DNA from: Paenibacillus glycinis
GTDB taxonomy: Bacteria; Bacillota; Bacilli; Paenibacillales; Paenibacillaceae
NCBI RefSeq assembly: GCF_009909185.1
Contig: NZ_JAAAMV010000003.1
Span: 1-64,000 of the forward strand
Direction: 5' to 3'
DNA: 64,000 nucleotides
Position 1 is the stretch's first letter; every line of letters begins with the position of its first letter. This document shows positions 25,619 through 34,234 of this stretch, one piece after another. The position numbers and the translations under genes are program-made. The notes beneath the pieces are model-generated. The model made no database searches. It saw nothing but the letters and a program-made list of their open reading frames with translations, and had not been told where the DNA came from.

Positions 25619-25780
25619 TTAAACCCGTCTTCTGCCGAAGAAGAACGACAGGATGAACAAAATGATGAATACGACGAACAAGATCTTCGCAATCCCCGCA
25701 GCGGCCGAAGCCAGCGTGAAGAAGCCCAGCACCCCCGCCACCACTGCAATGATGAAGAACAAAACCGCGTAACCCAACAT
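25619..25780 (-). CDS. DUF1328 small membrane protein
   Basis: A 53-aa protein starting [20 protein letters not shown], with a second hydrophobic helix ([20 protein letters not shown]) and a basic end GRRRV. This two-helix arrangement with the SAAAGIAK linker is the DUF1328/YtjA family, small inner-membrane proteins linked in some bacteria with envelope stress. The start at 25780 has GAAAGGGTGA upstream. It lies in the end of a much longer open frame that is otherwise antisense noise over the asparaginase gene. Confidence 0.88.
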   Translation of the reverse strand: MLGYAVLFFIIAVVAGVLGFFTLASAAAGIAKILFVVFIILFILSFFFGRRRV

Positions 25781-25923
25781 AACCGTCACCCTTTCGGTTG
25801 CTTGTATTTTGGTGTTGCCCTGCACTTGCTTACTTGGCTTATACACCGTCCGCGGAGAGCTTGAAACGCGGTTCGCGATTCCGATCGTTCCCGGTCGCAA
25901 TCCGGCAGCGGCACCGGACGAAC

Positions 25924-25970
25924 GAAAAAAGCCCTCCGGACCGCGGCCTGAAAGGCAGCAATCCGGAGGG
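25924..25970 (-). terminator. Terminator after the asparaginase gene
   Basis: CCCTCCGGA (25932-25940) pairs perfectly with TCCGGAGGG (25962-25970). In minus-strand RNA six U follow after one C. It lies 22 nt from the asparaginase stop and upstream of the DUF1328 gene. Confidence 0.88.
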
Positions 25971-25991
25971 ACGATTCCGCGGTCGATGCCG

Positions 25992-27089
25992 CTAATCGCG
26001 GGCGTTGATCCGCAATCGAAAGCTCGGCTCGCGGCGGCCGACGACCTGGCCGGCATCGTTGCGCATCTCCGGCGGCATATGCCGCCGAATGCTGGCAATG
26101 ATTTCCTCGCCGAGGCCCATCTGCTCGAGTATCCCGCATACGGCTTCCGGCCAAGGCGTTTCGCCGCCGTCGGCGAGCTTGACGACGCCGGCGATGCCTT
26201 CCCGGCGCAGGGCGAAGACGAAGACGCCCTGCGCGCCGCTCTTGGCGACGACGTTCCCGTCGCCGAGCATGAGGCTCGCCAGCCGGCCCGGCCCCTCCAC
26301 GAGGCCCGGATGGCTGCGCATGGCGGCGGCGATGCGTCCCGCCGCCGCGGCGTAGGCGCTGCCCGCCGGCGATGCCGCGGCGGGCGCTGCGCCGGCGATG
26401 CCGCCGGGGCCGGCGGCGGCATCCCACGCGGCGAAGCGCGCGTAGATGAGCGCGAGCCGCCATAACGGCAGCGCGAAGACGGGCAGGCCGCAGCCGTCGA
26501 TGGCGCAGCCGACGGCTTCCGGCTCCAGCTCCGCGAGCGCGGCGACCGTCCGAAGCAGCTCCTGCTGCAGCGGGTGCTCCCGCTCCGCGTAGGTGTCCAT
26601 CGGCCAGCCGCGCAGCTTGCACAGCGCGAGCATGCCGATGTGCTTGCCCGCGCACACATGGTACAGCTTGCGCGGCTGTCCGCCGCGCCGGATCACCTCG
26701 TCGCGGGCTTCCGCGTTCGCGGGCAGCTGCGGCCCGAACACGAGCTGCTCTTCCTCCACGCCCGTGAGCGCGAGCATGCGCTCCAGCACGGCGACATGCG
26801 CCGGCGTGCCCTGATGCGAGGCGCACATCAGCGCGAGCATGTCGTCGCCCAGGCCGTACGCCTCCGCGACGCCGCCGAGTATAGCCGGCAGCGCCTGGAC
26901 CGGCTTGGCCGTCGAGCGCATGTACGTCCAGATCGAAGCATCTCCCGCTTCCGCGAGAATGTCCCCGTTCGCCGAGACGACCGCGGCATGGCCGCCGTGC
27001 ACGTTTTCGACGGCGCCGCCGCGCGTCGTCCGCACGAGCGGGACCCCCAGCACGTCCGCCGCGGAAGGTGCGTCATTGATCATTTTCAT
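25992..27089 (-). CDS. Asparaginase family protein (L-asparaginase II type)
   Basis: About 365 aa. The opening [20 protein letters not shown], the [10 protein letters not shown] motif, [19 protein letters not shown] and [13 protein letters not shown] mark the PF06089 asparaginase family, which differs from the classical AnsA/AnsB fold. Members are predicted to deamidate L-asparagine to aspartate. The start is uncertain between Met codons at 27107, 27089 and 27083; 27089 follows AGGGGATA best. It appears to be monocistronic. The middle is Ala-rich but unbroken. Confidence 0.9.
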   Translation of the reverse strand: MKMINDAPSAADVLGVPLVRTTRGGAVENVHGGHAAVVSANGDILAEAGDASIWTYMRSTAKPVQALPAILGGVAEAYGLGDDMLALMCASHQGTPAHVAVLERMLALTGVEEEQLVFGPQLPANAEARDEVIRRGGQPRKLYHVCAGKHIGMLALCKLRGWPMDTYAEREHPLQQELLRTVAALAELEPEAVGCAIDGCGLPVFALPLWRLALIYARFAAWDAAAGPGGIAGAAPAAASPAGSAYAAAAGRIAAAMRSHPGLVEGPGRLASLMLGDGNVVAKSGAQGVFVFALRREGIAGVVKLADGGETPWPEAVCGILEQMGLGEEIIASIRRHMPPEMRNDAGQVVGRREPSFRLRINARD

Positions 27090-27344
27090 CCTGTTATCCC
27101 CTGCCATTTCCGAGCTGATGCGCGCATGATTTCAAAAACTTATTTTACCACGGAAGTACCCGTTTCTCCTACCGTCCTTCCGGCCTGCCCGGCGCATCGA
27201 ACGCAGCCCGGTCCCAATGGTCCCCGGCGTTCCGCTCGAGAGCCTCTGCATGGCTATCCGAGCCCAAATCCAACCCGCTTTGTTTCAAACTTGCGCCCGC
27301 GCGTGTATGTAAGCATAAGCCGCATCCGAAAGGAGTTGTCGACC

Positions 27345-27557
27345 TTGACCGCATTGAACCCATTGCCGAGCGAACTGCCGAAGGCGTCGTCAGCCGGGCA
27401 GGCGGGCAGAAAGTCCGAGCCGATCGAGAGCGCGAAAAACGGCTCCATGGTGCAGGACATGCAGGATTTGAAGCGCCTCGGCCATGACATGAAGGACATG
27501 AAGACGAACAGCCAGCTGCAGGAAGAAGGTCTCGTGCCCGATCCCATTCAAGAATAA
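27345..27557 (+). CDS. Small hypothetical protein, 70 aa
   Basis: A TTG start at 27345, nine bases after GAAAGGAG, opens a 70-residue hydrophilic frame. It contains the Met- and Asp-rich helix MVQDMQDLKRLGHDMKDMKT and ends EEGLVPDPIQE. I do not know the family. The good ribosome-binding site and the strong terminator 16 nt after the stop support it as a gene. Longer upstream extension of the same frame is antisense to the asparaginase gene and is not credible. Confidence 0.72.
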   Translation: MTALNPLPSELPKASSAGQAGRKSEPIESAKNGSMVQDMQDLKRLGHDMKDMKTNSQLQEEGLVPDPIQE

Positions 27558-27572
27558 ATCGGCGCATGGCGC

Positions 27573-27600
27573 AAAAAGAGGGGCTTGCCCCTCTTTTTTA
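27573..27600 (+). terminator. Strong terminator after the 70-aa gene
   Basis: AAAAAGAGGGGC pairs with GCCCCTCTTTTT around a short loop and runs into TTTTTTA. The symmetric A/T ends make it work in both directions. Confidence 0.93.
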
Positions 27601-27641
27601 TGACCGGAAACGGGCATAATAGCCGCGGGAGGCATGATGAA

Positions 27642-28874
27642 ATGAAGAATTTACACGAGGGTCGCTTATATTGGCAGGAGACCCTGCCGCACAGCAAAAC
27701 TTATCCGTCGCTGCAACAATCCGTCCAAGCCGACGTCGCCGTCGTCGGCGGCGGAATGTCCGGCGCGATTTGCAGCTACGTCCTTGCCCAAAACGGGCTG
27801 CGGACCGTTCTCCTCGAACGGGAGAAGGTAGCGGGCGGCAGCTCGCTCGCGAATACGGGCCTGCTGCAATTTTGCAACGACGTCATGCTGACGGACCTCA
27901 TCGCCCAGATCGGCGAACGGCAGGCGGTCCTGTTCTACAAAGCCTGCGAGACGGCCGTGAAGGAGCTCGAGCGCGTCGCCTGCAAGTTTTCCGTCGATAC
28001 GGAGTTCAAACGCAGAAGCAGCCTGTATTACGCCAGCTCGGAGCAGGACGTGCCGAAGCTGAAGGAAGAATACGCGAATCTGCACGCGAACGGCTTCGAC
28101 GTGGAATATTGGGAGCCGGAGCGGATCGGCAGCCACTTCCCGTTCCGCAAGCCGGGCGCCGTCGTCACCCACGGCGATGCGCAGGTCAACCCGTACCGCT
28201 TCGTGCATGCCGTCGTCGACGCCGCCGCCGCGAAGTTCGGACTCGGGGTATACGAAGACACGGACATAACCGGCCATGAGACGGACGAGCAAGGCCTTCA
28301 CGCGCTGCGCACCGCGACGGGCGCAATCGTCTCGGCCCGCCACGTCGTCTACGCCGTCGGCTACGAGCCGGAAGAATTGCGCGGTCAGCTCATCCGCTCG
28401 GAGATGAACCGGACAAGCGTCATCGTCACGGAGCCGCAGCCCGATCTGACGCCCTGGCACGGCCATTATTTGATCTGGGAAACCGCCAGGCCGTACTTCT
28501 ATACGCGACTCGCGAATGACGGACGCGTCATTGCCGGGGGCTACGACGAACCGAACGGCCATCCGCTGGCGGGACGCGGCGCGCGGGAAAAGTTGGCGAA
28601 CAAGCTCGCCGAACGCGTCAAGGAGCTGTTCCCCTCTTTCTCCGTGCAGCCGGAGTACGAGTGGAACGCGACGTTCGCGGTGTCGCGGGATAATCTGCCC
28701 TTCATCGGGGAGGACCCGAAGTGGCCGCGGGTCTATTACTGCCTCGGCTACGGCGGCAACGGCACCGTCTACAGCATGATGGGCTCCCTCCTGCTTCGCG
28801 ATCTGATCAACGGACGCGACAACCCGATCTCCCCCATCGTCGGACTGGGCCGCCGCTCGCTGCAAAACGCCTGA
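27642..28874 (+). CDS. FAD-dependent oxidoreductase (DAO family)
   Basis: About 410 aa. The N-terminal FAD motif is VAVVGGGMSGAICSYVLAQN, followed by LLEREKVAGGSSLANTGLL. The C-terminal FAD-closing segment is YYCLGYGGNGTVYSMMG. The fold is that of glycine/sarcosine oxidases and related D-amino-acid dehydrogenases; the substrate is not clear. ATG at 27642 is chosen over the frame start at 27585 because GGGAGG lies nine bases before it and the earlier part overlaps the preceding terminator. Confidence 0.9.
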   Translation: MKNLHEGRLYWQETLPHSKTYPSLQQSVQADVAVVGGGMSGAICSYVLAQNGLRTVLLEREKVAGGSSLANTGLLQFCNDVMLTDLIAQIGERQAVLFYKACETAVKELERVACKFSVDTEFKRRSSLYYASSEQDVPKLKEEYANLHANGFDVEYWEPERIGSHFPFRKPGAVVTHGDAQVNPYRFVHAVVDAAAAKFGLGVYEDTDITGHETDEQGLHALRTATGAIVSARHVVYAVGYEPEELRGQLIRSEMNRTSVIVTEPQPDLTPWHGHYLIWETARPYFYTRLANDGRVIAGGYDEPNGHPLAGRGAREKLANKLAERVKELFPSFSVQPEYEWNATFAVSRDNLPFIGEDPKWPRVYYCLGYGGNGTVYSMMGSLLLRDLINGRDNPISPIVGLGRRSLQNA

Positions 28875-28950
28875 CCCGCTCCGCCGATGCCCCGACCGGC
28901 TTCAACCGATCCCGCATCCCCCTATTCTCGCATCGCCCATCGCGCAGTCC

Positions 28951-28977
28951 AAAAAGCCGCTCCCTCACAGGAGCGGC
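28951..28977 (-). terminator. Terminator overlapping the cls stop codon
   Basis: GCCGCTCC (28956-28963) and GGAGCGGC (28970-28977) form a perfect stem with five U after it in minus-strand RNA. The stop codon of the cardiolipin synthase gene (28965-28967) lies in the loop, so the hairpin overlaps the end of the reading frame. Confidence 0.88.
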
Positions 28978-30392
28978 GAAAGCATTCTCGCGGCTATCTC
29001 TCCGGCCTTCTGCCAGGCGGATCGCTTCTGGAAATGCGAACGGTTCACTTCCTCGCACGACGCCAAATCCCGCACGAAGTCGTGCTCCAACCGCTTGATC
29101 GCCTGCGGATCGAACAGCAGCGCGTTGATCTCGAAATTGCTGAAGAAGCTCCGCATGTCCATGTTCGCCGTTCCCACCGAGGCGAGCAGCTCGTCGACGA
29201 TCATCACCTTCGCATGCACGAACCCATTGTGGTACCGATAGACCCGCACGCCCGCCGACAGCATTTCCTCCACGTACGAGAGCGACGCGAACAAGACGAG
29301 CTTCGTATCGGCCACGTACGGGATGATGAGGCGAACGTCGACCCCGCTCATGGCCGCGGTGCGCAGCGCCATCAGCACGCTGGGATCCGGGATGAAATAC
29401 GGCGTCGTGATATAGATCCGCGACTTGGCGACGGATACGGCGGCGAACACGGATTCCAGGATGGCCGCGTCCTTGTTGTTCGGCCCGCTGGCCACGATTT
29501 GCACCTGCTCCCGTCCCGTGCAGTCGTGCGCCGGCAGATACGCCGGGTTCGTCAGCCGCTTGCGCGAGGTAAACCACCAGTCCTGCATGAATACTTCCTG
29601 CAGAAAATAGACCGAATCCCCGCGCAGCCGCAGATGCGTATCCCGCCAGAAGCCCAGCTTCGGATTGCCGCCGAGGTATTCGTCGCCGATATTGATGCCT
29701 CCGACGAAGCCGACCAGTCCGTCGACGACGACGATTTTGCGATGATTGCGGAAATTCATGCGCTTGCTGAAGAACGCCAGGCGCGCGGGCAGGAAGCATC
29801 TCGTCTCGATGCCCGCCCGCTCCAGCTCGCGGATATAGGACGCGTGCAGCTCCAGGCTGCCGAGGCCGTCGTAGATCACCCGGACCTCCACGCCCGCCCG
29901 CGCTTTCCGAATGAGCGCCTCCTTCAGCTTTCGCCCGACGACGTCGTCCCGGATCGTGTAAAATTCGACATGCACATGATGCCGCGCCGCCTCGACCGCC
30001 TCCAATATCGCCGCGTACGTCGCCTCGCCGTTCGTCAGCACGGTCGTCTCGTTGCAGCTCGTGATCGGCGAGAACGCCATGCTTTGCAGCGTGCGGTACA
30101 GCCGTTCCTGATGCTTGAACGCGTCGCCTTGCATGTCTTCCAGCCGATTCACGAGCTTGCACCGCAGCAGCGCCTGCAGCATCGTTTCCTTGGTGACGAC
30201 GCCTCTTCGGCGCATCGTTCTGCGGCGTCTGTATTCCTGCGCCAGGAAATAATACATGACGAACCCGATGATCGGCAGCACGAACAGAATGACCAGCCAG
30301 GCTATCGTTTTGGATGGACGGCGGAATTCCAGGACGAGAATCGTCGCGATTTGAAAGATAAACACGATCAGTACGGCCAATGCCCAAATCAT
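28965..30392 (-). CDS. cls: Cardiolipin synthase
   Basis: A 475-aa membrane phospholipase-D family enzyme with two N-terminal membrane helices and two HKD motifs: NHRKIVVVDG and, near residue 390, HAKVMIVDE. It condenses two phosphatidylglycerol molecules to cardiolipin and glycerol at the cytoplasmic membrane. The length fits ClsA-type enzymes. ATG at 30392 follows GGGGGAGG. A 752-aa frame that covers this region in another minus-strand phase is an artefact of high GC. Confidence 0.95.
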   Translation of the reverse strand: MIWALAVLIVFIFQIATILVLEFRRPSKTIAWLVILFVLPIIGFVMYYFLAQEYRRRRTMRRRGVVTKETMLQALLRCKLVNRLEDMQGDAFKHQERLYRTLQSMAFSPITSCNETTVLTNGEATYAAILEAVEAARHHVHVEFYTIRDDVVGRKLKEALIRKARAGVEVRVIYDGLGSLELHASYIRELERAGIETRCFLPARLAFFSKRMNFRNHRKIVVVDGLVGFVGGINIGDEYLGGNPKLGFWRDTHLRLRGDSVYFLQEVFMQDWWFTSRKRLTNPAYLPAHDCTGREQVQIVASGPNNKDAAILESVFAAVSVAKSRIYITTPYFIPDPSVLMALRTAAMSGVDVRLIIPYVADTKLVLFASLSYVEEMLSAGVRVYRYHNGFVHAKVMIVDELLASVGTANMDMRSFFSNFEINALLFDPQAIKRLEHDFVRDLASCEEVNRSHFQKRSAWQKAGEIAARMLSPLL

Positions 30393-30534
30393 TGCGTTCC
30401 TCCCCCGTCGGCTCGCCGAAGCCTCGTCTGTCTAGCTTTAACTCTCCCAGCAGGGCATATACATCTTTTGAAGGCATGTTTCCATTCGCCCGGGAATAAA
30501 TAGCTAATAGCACGTTACCACCGAAGGAAGGAGG

Positions 30535-30993
30535 ATGAATCGACGGATGTTCAAAGAATCCAAACGAAGCGATTACGCCGAGACGTCCATCGGACAAGGG
30601 ACGCACGTGGAAGGCAAGCTGATCAGCGATGCCGGCATACGGATCGAAGGGGAATTCCGGGGCGAGATCGAATGCAAGAGCGACGTCGTCGTCGGCGAAT
30701 ACGGCATCGCCCGGGCCGCCATCGCGGCGCACGATTTGACCGTGGCGGGCAAGGTCTACGGCGATATCAACGTGAAGGGCCGCTTGACCATCACCGCTTC
30801 CGGCCAGCTGCACGGCAACGTCCTCGCGCACGCGATTCTCATTCAGGACGGGGGGATTTACAACGGCAATTGTCGCATGGAACGACAAACGGAGGCCAAA
30901 CCTCGCCATCTGCAGGAGGGCGATCCGCCGCAGCATCCGCATCAGCAGGCTAAGGAAAACGCCGCCAAGGAAAAATCCCGGCAAGCCGGTTAA
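30535..30993 (+). CDS. Bactofilin family protein
   Basis: A 152-aa protein whose residues 15-115 form a bactofilin domain: short beta repeats such as GKLISDAGIRIEGEFRGEIE, GEYGIARAAIAAHDLTVAG and VKGRLTITASGQLHGNV. The tail is hydrophilic and rich in Gln, His and Lys. Bactofilins polymerise without nucleotides and scaffold envelope processes. The start could be ATG 30535 or the ATG four codons later (MFKESKRS). GGAAGGAGG directly abuts the first, so the second is credible. Confidence 0.9.
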   Translation: MNRRMFKESKRSDYAETSIGQGTHVEGKLISDAGIRIEGEFRGEIECKSDVVVGEYGIARAAIAAHDLTVAGKVYGDINVKGRLTITASGQLHGNVLAHAILIQDGGIYNGNCRMERQTEAKPRHLQEGDPPQHPHQQAKENAAKEKSRQAG

Positions 30994-31003
30994 TAAAACG
31001 AAG

Positions 31004-31049
31004 AAAGGGAGCGACAGCCGGTCGGAATAGACGGCTGCGCTCCCTTTTT
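31004..31049. terminator. Terminator between convergent bactofilin and ABC permease genes
   Basis: AAAGGGAGCG (31004-31013) pairs with CGCTCCCTTT (31038-31047), with an inner AGCCG/CGGCT stem and a trailing T run. The A-rich left side lets it act for the minus-strand permease gene as well. Confidence 0.88.
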
Positions 31050-31065
31050 GAAGGTACCCGGGCAA

Positions 31066-31869
31066 TTACGTCGCCACGTCCCGCTTGTTGAAGACCAGCC
31101 ACGTAATGCCGACGAAGACGATATAGTAGACGGCCAGCACCGCGAGCGAGAAGCCCATCGTCATGCCGTGCGCGATTTCCTTGCTGCTCAGGTACTCCTT
31201 CAGGTTCAAGTGCAGGAACAGCAGGTAATCGACCCACTTGTAGTCCAGCATCGAGAGCAGGCCGCTCGCGATCAGGCCGAAGAAATAGATGAACATCGAC
31301 AGTCCGATGGCCAGCCCCCCGCTGCGGAACAGCGTCGAGAGCATGAAGCTCAGCGTGACGATCATGATCAGCCCGAGGTAATCCAGCACGTACACCTGCA
31401 TCATGTAGCTGAACGGTCCGGAGCCGTTGGCGACGCCCAGCGCATCGCTCGCCGTCTTCGCGTCGCCGTAGCCGAACAGGATCAGGTTCAGCACGAACGA
31501 GCTCAGCAGCATCAGGAGCGACAACAGAATCGCGAAGATCAGCAGCGCGATGTATTTGGACAGCAGAATCTTGGAACGGCTCCACGGCCGGATCAGCAGC
31601 AGCTTGATCGTGCCGGAGGAGAATTCGCCCGCCACGCTTTCGGCGGAGACGACGACGGTGAAAATCGTGATCAGCAGGTACGTGAACGATTCGATGTTGT
31701 TCATGACCGTCCACATGGAGCCTCCGCCCTCGTCGAACGCTTTGGACAGGATGCTCACGCCGACGACGATCAGCAGGATGATGCCGAACATGATCCAGGT
31801 GCCGATGCGCCGGTATATCTTCATGTTCTCGTTGCGGACCAGCTGCAGGAAGTTATACAAGCTGCCCAC
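31066..31869 (-). CDS. ABC transporter permease (ABC-2 type)
   Basis: A 267-aa protein with six predicted membrane helices and the ABC-2 pattern: a soluble N-terminal start (NFLQLVRNENMKIYRRIG), first helix WIMFGIILLIVVGVSIL, then FSSGTIKLLLIRPWSRSKIL, a typical coupling segment. It overlaps the ATPase gene by 17 nt, so the two are translationally coupled. The exported substrate is unknown; such pairs often serve lipid or peptide export. Confidence 0.92.
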   Translation of the reverse strand: MGSLYNFLQLVRNENMKIYRRIGTWIMFGIILLIVVGVSILSKAFDEGGGSMWTVMNNIESFTYLLITIFTVVVSAESVAGEFSSGTIKLLLIRPWSRSKILLSKYIALLIFAILLSLLMLLSSFVLNLILFGYGDAKTASDALGVANGSGPFSYMMQVYVLDYLGLIMIVTLSFMLSTLFRSGGLAIGLSMFIYFFGLIASGLLSMLDYKWVDYLLFLHLNLKEYLSSKEIAHGMTMGFSLAVLAVYYIVFVGITWLVFNKRDVAT

Positions 31870-32788
31870 CTCCCGTCATCTCCAGGAATTGATCCTCGAG
31901 CGATTTGTTCAGAATGCGGATGCCGTACACTTTAATGCCCGCGCCGACAAGCTCCGCGTTGATCAGCGCGACCGTGTCCCGGTCCGCGCGAACAAGCGCC
32001 CCTTCTTCCACCCTGGCCGCCTCATGCTTCGCCAGCAGTTCCACGGCTTCGTCCGGCCGGTCCACCTCGAATACGACGGGACCGCTGGTCTCGGCCAGCT
32101 GCGCGCTGCTCTGAACCGTCCTGACGTCGATCAGCTTGCCGCCTTGGATGATGGCGACCCGGTCGCACATCAGCTCCATCTCGCTGAGCAAGTGGCTGGA
32201 GACGAACACGGCGATGCCCTCGTCCTTGGCCAGCTTGCGCAAGTAATCGCGCAGCTCGCGAATGCCCGCGGGGTCGAGCCCGTTCGTCGGCTCGTCCAGA
32301 ATGAGCAGCGACGGCTTATGCATGATCGCCTGCGCCACGCCCAGCCGCTGGCGCATGCCGAGCGAGTACGTCTTTACCTTGTCGTGGATGCGCTCCTTCA
32401 ACCCGACCAGTTGGACGACCTCGTCGATCCGCTGGCTCGTGATGCCGGGCACCATTCGGGAGAAGTGAAGCAGATTTTGATACCCCGTCAAATATTTGTA
32501 CATTTCCGGATTCTCGACGATCGCGCCGACATGCCGGATCGCCTGCTCGTATTCGGTGCGGACGCTGTGTCCGCCGATGAGCACGTCGCCCTTGGTCATG
32601 CGCATCAACCCGACCATCATCCGGATCGTCGTCGTCTTGCCGGAGCCGTTCGGCCCCAGGAATCCCAATACTTCCGCTCTCGGAATATCGAGCGTCAAGC
32701 CGTCTATAATCGTCCGAGTGCCGATCACTTTCGTCACCTGCTGAAGCCTGACGACCGGCTGCTCGTCCGAAACGGTCCCATAACCCAT
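31853..32788 (-). CDS. ABC transporter ATP-binding protein (BcrA-like)
   Basis: A 311-aa ATPase. Walker A GPNGSGKTTTIR, the signature SLGMRQRLGVAQAI, Walker B LLILDEPTNGLDP and the switch His in VFVSSHLLSEME are all intact. A C-terminal extension of about 90 residues resembles the regulatory tail of BcrA/NatA-type exporters. It energises the overlapping permease. Nothing in the sequence tells the substrate. Confidence 0.95.
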   Translation of the reverse strand: MGYGTVSDEQPVVRLQQVTKVIGTRTIIDGLTLDIPRAEVLGFLGPNGSGKTTTIRMMVGLMRMTKGDVLIGGHSVRTEYEQAIRHVGAIVENPEMYKYLTGYQNLLHFSRMVPGITSQRIDEVVQLVGLKERIHDKVKTYSLGMRQRLGVAQAIMHKPSLLILDEPTNGLDPAGIRELRDYLRKLAKDEGIAVFVSSHLLSEMELMCDRVAIIQGGKLIDVRTVQSSAQLAETSGPVVFEVDRPDEAVELLAKHEAARVEEGALVRADRDTVALINAELVGAGIKVYGIRILNKSLEDQFLEMTGGGQLV

Positions 32789-32912
32789 TGACGTACCCCC
32801 TGTATCCGCGAAGAATAATAGCTTGGTCGCGTATCATCCCCATCAGTATACCGAATAGAGGAAGCGATTGGAAGGCATAGGCCCTAGGCCGCAATAAAAC
32901 GTCCCGTCCCGA

Positions 32913-33167
32913 TCATGCGCTGTAGATCAACGGTCTATTGTCCGCAAAGGACGAATGCGCTTGAAAAGGAGCATCGCCGTCAAGAGGCCTATTGGTCCGG
33001 CTGTTCTTCGGCGCTTCCTCCTCGGGCTTCAGGAAGGATTCCGCGCAAACCTTGCAGCAGCCGAGAGGGATGTTTCCGCGATAGAATCCCGTCCGGAATA
33101 ATTGTCCGGCTTCCTCCTTCGCCATCAGCTTGCCGCACCCCACGCAGCAAAAACGGTAATCCGACAT
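32913..33167 (-). CDS. Small Cys-rich zinc-ribbon-like protein, operator-controlled
   Basis: An 84-aa protein with FCCVGCGKL near the N terminus and GCCKVCAESF about 30 residues on. The two CxxC knuckles probably bind zinc. The C-terminal half is hydrophilic and looks disordered. I do not know the family. The start has AGGGAGG at seven bases. Its promoter carries the same 17-bp operator that precedes the EPS operons, so it may belong to that regulon, perhaps as a regulatory or adaptor protein; this is inference. Confidence 0.75.
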   Translation of the reverse strand: MSDYRFCCVGCGKLMAKEEAGQLFRTGFYRGNIPLGCCKVCAESFLKPEEEAPKNSRTNRPLDGDAPFQAHSSFADNRPLIYSA

Positions 33168-33192
33168 TATTACGCCTCCCTTTTCCCACTCT

Positions 33193-33246
33193 ATATACTA
33201 TTTGTAGCAAACTTTGTAGTATATGTTACGTTTCGTATCGACAAAT
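33193..33246 (-). promoter_or_regulatory. Promoter with EPS-type operator, small Cys-rich gene
   Basis: On the minus strand the operator CGATACGAAACGTAACA (33224-33240) directly abuts the -10 TATACT (33218-33223). The hexamer at -35 spacing is weak (ATTTGT, 33241-33246). A second, poorer copy, TGCTACAAATAGTATAT (33193-33209), lies 31 bp downstream, centre to centre. This is the same layout as at the three EPS promoters, with a poorer -35. Confidence 0.7.
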
Positions 33247-33338
33247 CTAGAATATGACAACATTCGCCAATTGTCAATAATGGGAGTAGGAAATTTGTCG
33301 GCCAACCGGATTGTATGCGCTTTCAAGTTGTGGCATAG

Positions 33339-33368
33339 GAAAAACGGCCTCCGCTCAACAGCCGTTTC
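33339..33368 (-). terminator. Terminator after the second PilZ gene
   Basis: In minus-strand RNA, AAACGGC and GCCGTTT form a stem with a 12-nt loop and a T run. It starts 14 nt beyond the stop at 33382. Confidence 0.75.
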
Positions 33369-33381
33369 ATGGTTACAGCTC

Positions 33382-33840
33382 TCATAGACTTCGATCCAAG
33401 TAAGGTGCCGCGGGTTTCAAGGTGACCCTCAATAGATGTTCGTACATGTCGAGAATACGGCGGCGTGCGGGGATCATCTGCGCGAGTTTCTCTTTGAGCG
33501 CCGCGGCAAGCGCTTGCTGCATTTGTTCGTCGTGGACGAACGTACACCCATAGACGTAGATATTCTCTTCCTTGCTTCTCCAGGCTACATTTCCCACCAA
33601 GTTGAACTCCCATGCCCCGAACGCGACGGATGTCCGGATGCAATAGTCCTTGCTTACCGGAAACCGCAGATGCGTCATGAATCGCATGCCTGTCGGGCTC
33701 AGATCTTGGATCATTACGGGCGTTGTTCTCGATTTGGTATGGCTTCCGAGCGCATCCGCAATCGCTACCGTAACCTTCACCCCGTTAAAAATCCGGAGTC
33801 GCCCCGCATTGACGCGTGCATGGGTAGGTTTGCTATTCAT
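33382..33840 (-). CDS. PilZ-like domain protein
   Basis: A 152-aa protein. Its core has the PilZ motif DLSPTGMRFMT (DxSxxG) followed by beta strands (FNLVGNVAWRSKEENIYVYG) and a C-terminal helix (QQALAAALKEKLAQ). The N-terminal Arg-rich c-di-GMP motif is not the textbook RxxxR, so ligand binding is uncertain. ATG at 33840 follows AAAGGAGG at eight bases; the frame to 33957 runs through the promoter region. A perfect EPS-type operator lies 34 nt upstream of the start, which suggests co-regulation with polysaccharide genes. Confidence 0.8.
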   Translation of the reverse strand: MNSKPTHARVNAGRLRIFNGVKVTVAIADALGSHTKSRTTPVMIQDLSPTGMRFMTHLRFPVSKDYCIRTSVAFGAWEFNLVGNVAWRSKEENIYVYGCTFVHDEQMQQALAAALKEKLAQMIPARRRILDMYEHLLRVTLKPAAPYLDRSL

Positions 33841-33873
33841 GCAAGCTTCCTCCTTTCGATGGTTAAAGTAAAC

Positions 33874-33890
33874 TGATACAAAATGTATCA
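33874..33890 (-). promoter_or_regulatory. Perfect 17-bp operator copy upstream of the PilZ gene
   Basis: TGATACAAAATGTATCA (plus strand) has outer arms TGATACA/TGTATCA in perfect symmetry. On the minus strand it overlaps a possible -10 TATATT, with TTCGCA 17 bp further up, so a bound protein would block the start region. It lies 34 nt before the PilZ start codon. Confidence 0.7.
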
Positions 33891-33934
33891 ATATAGACAT
33901 CGATTTAAACCGTGCGAAATCTCTTTTCGTGCGG

Positions 33935-34234
33935 CTAGACGTTGTATTCCTGGTCATTTATTGCGCCTTTATCATCTGTAATACAAATTGTATCTATACA
34001 TTCAAGAGGTTTCCAATGGCCGTTAGTCGCGGTGCCGACATCGTCTAGTTGACGCCGCAGGTCGGCCAAGTGCCGGACAAGCGCATGGAGCGAATGATGA
34101 ATAGACACGATGGATTCCCTTGCGCTTCTTGCGGTAAAGATGGCTTCATCCATCCATTCTCGCGATCCTTCGTCTATGTTTTCACCTGCTCCGCTATGAA
34201 CCCGCTTGCCGTCGGCTTTGTTATCGTTTTTCAT
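33935..34234 (-). CDS. Hypothetical protein, 99 aa, overlapping the vanZ end
   Basis: A hydrophilic frame with Lys, Asp and His clusters and a helical middle (FTARSARESIVSIHHSLHAL, then VRHLADLRRQLDDVG). It overlaps the end of the VanZ-like gene by 14 nt, and GGGGAA lies just before the ATG, which suggests coupling. Its last 24 codons contain an EPS-type operator copy, so the true end or even the gene itself is less certain. The family is not recognised. Confidence 0.55.
   Translation of the reverse strand: MKNDNKADGKRVHSGAGENIDEGSREWMDEAIFTARSARESIVSIHHSLHALVRHLADLRRQLDDVGTATNGHWKPLECIDTICITDDKGAINDQEYNV
33979..33995 (-). promoter_or_regulatory. Second operator copy upstream of the PilZ gene
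   Basis: Minus strand AGATACAATTTGTATTA, 15 of 17 positions symmetric with the shared motif. It is 105 bp upstream of the perfect copy and lies within the 3' end of the 99-aa frame. TTGAAT lies four bases before it. Confidence 0.55.

Noticed and set aside
28807-31065. A 752-aa minus-strand open frame
   Set aside because: It overlaps cls in another phase, has low-complexity Arg/Gly/Ala composition and no family motif. The cls frame has both HKD motifs.
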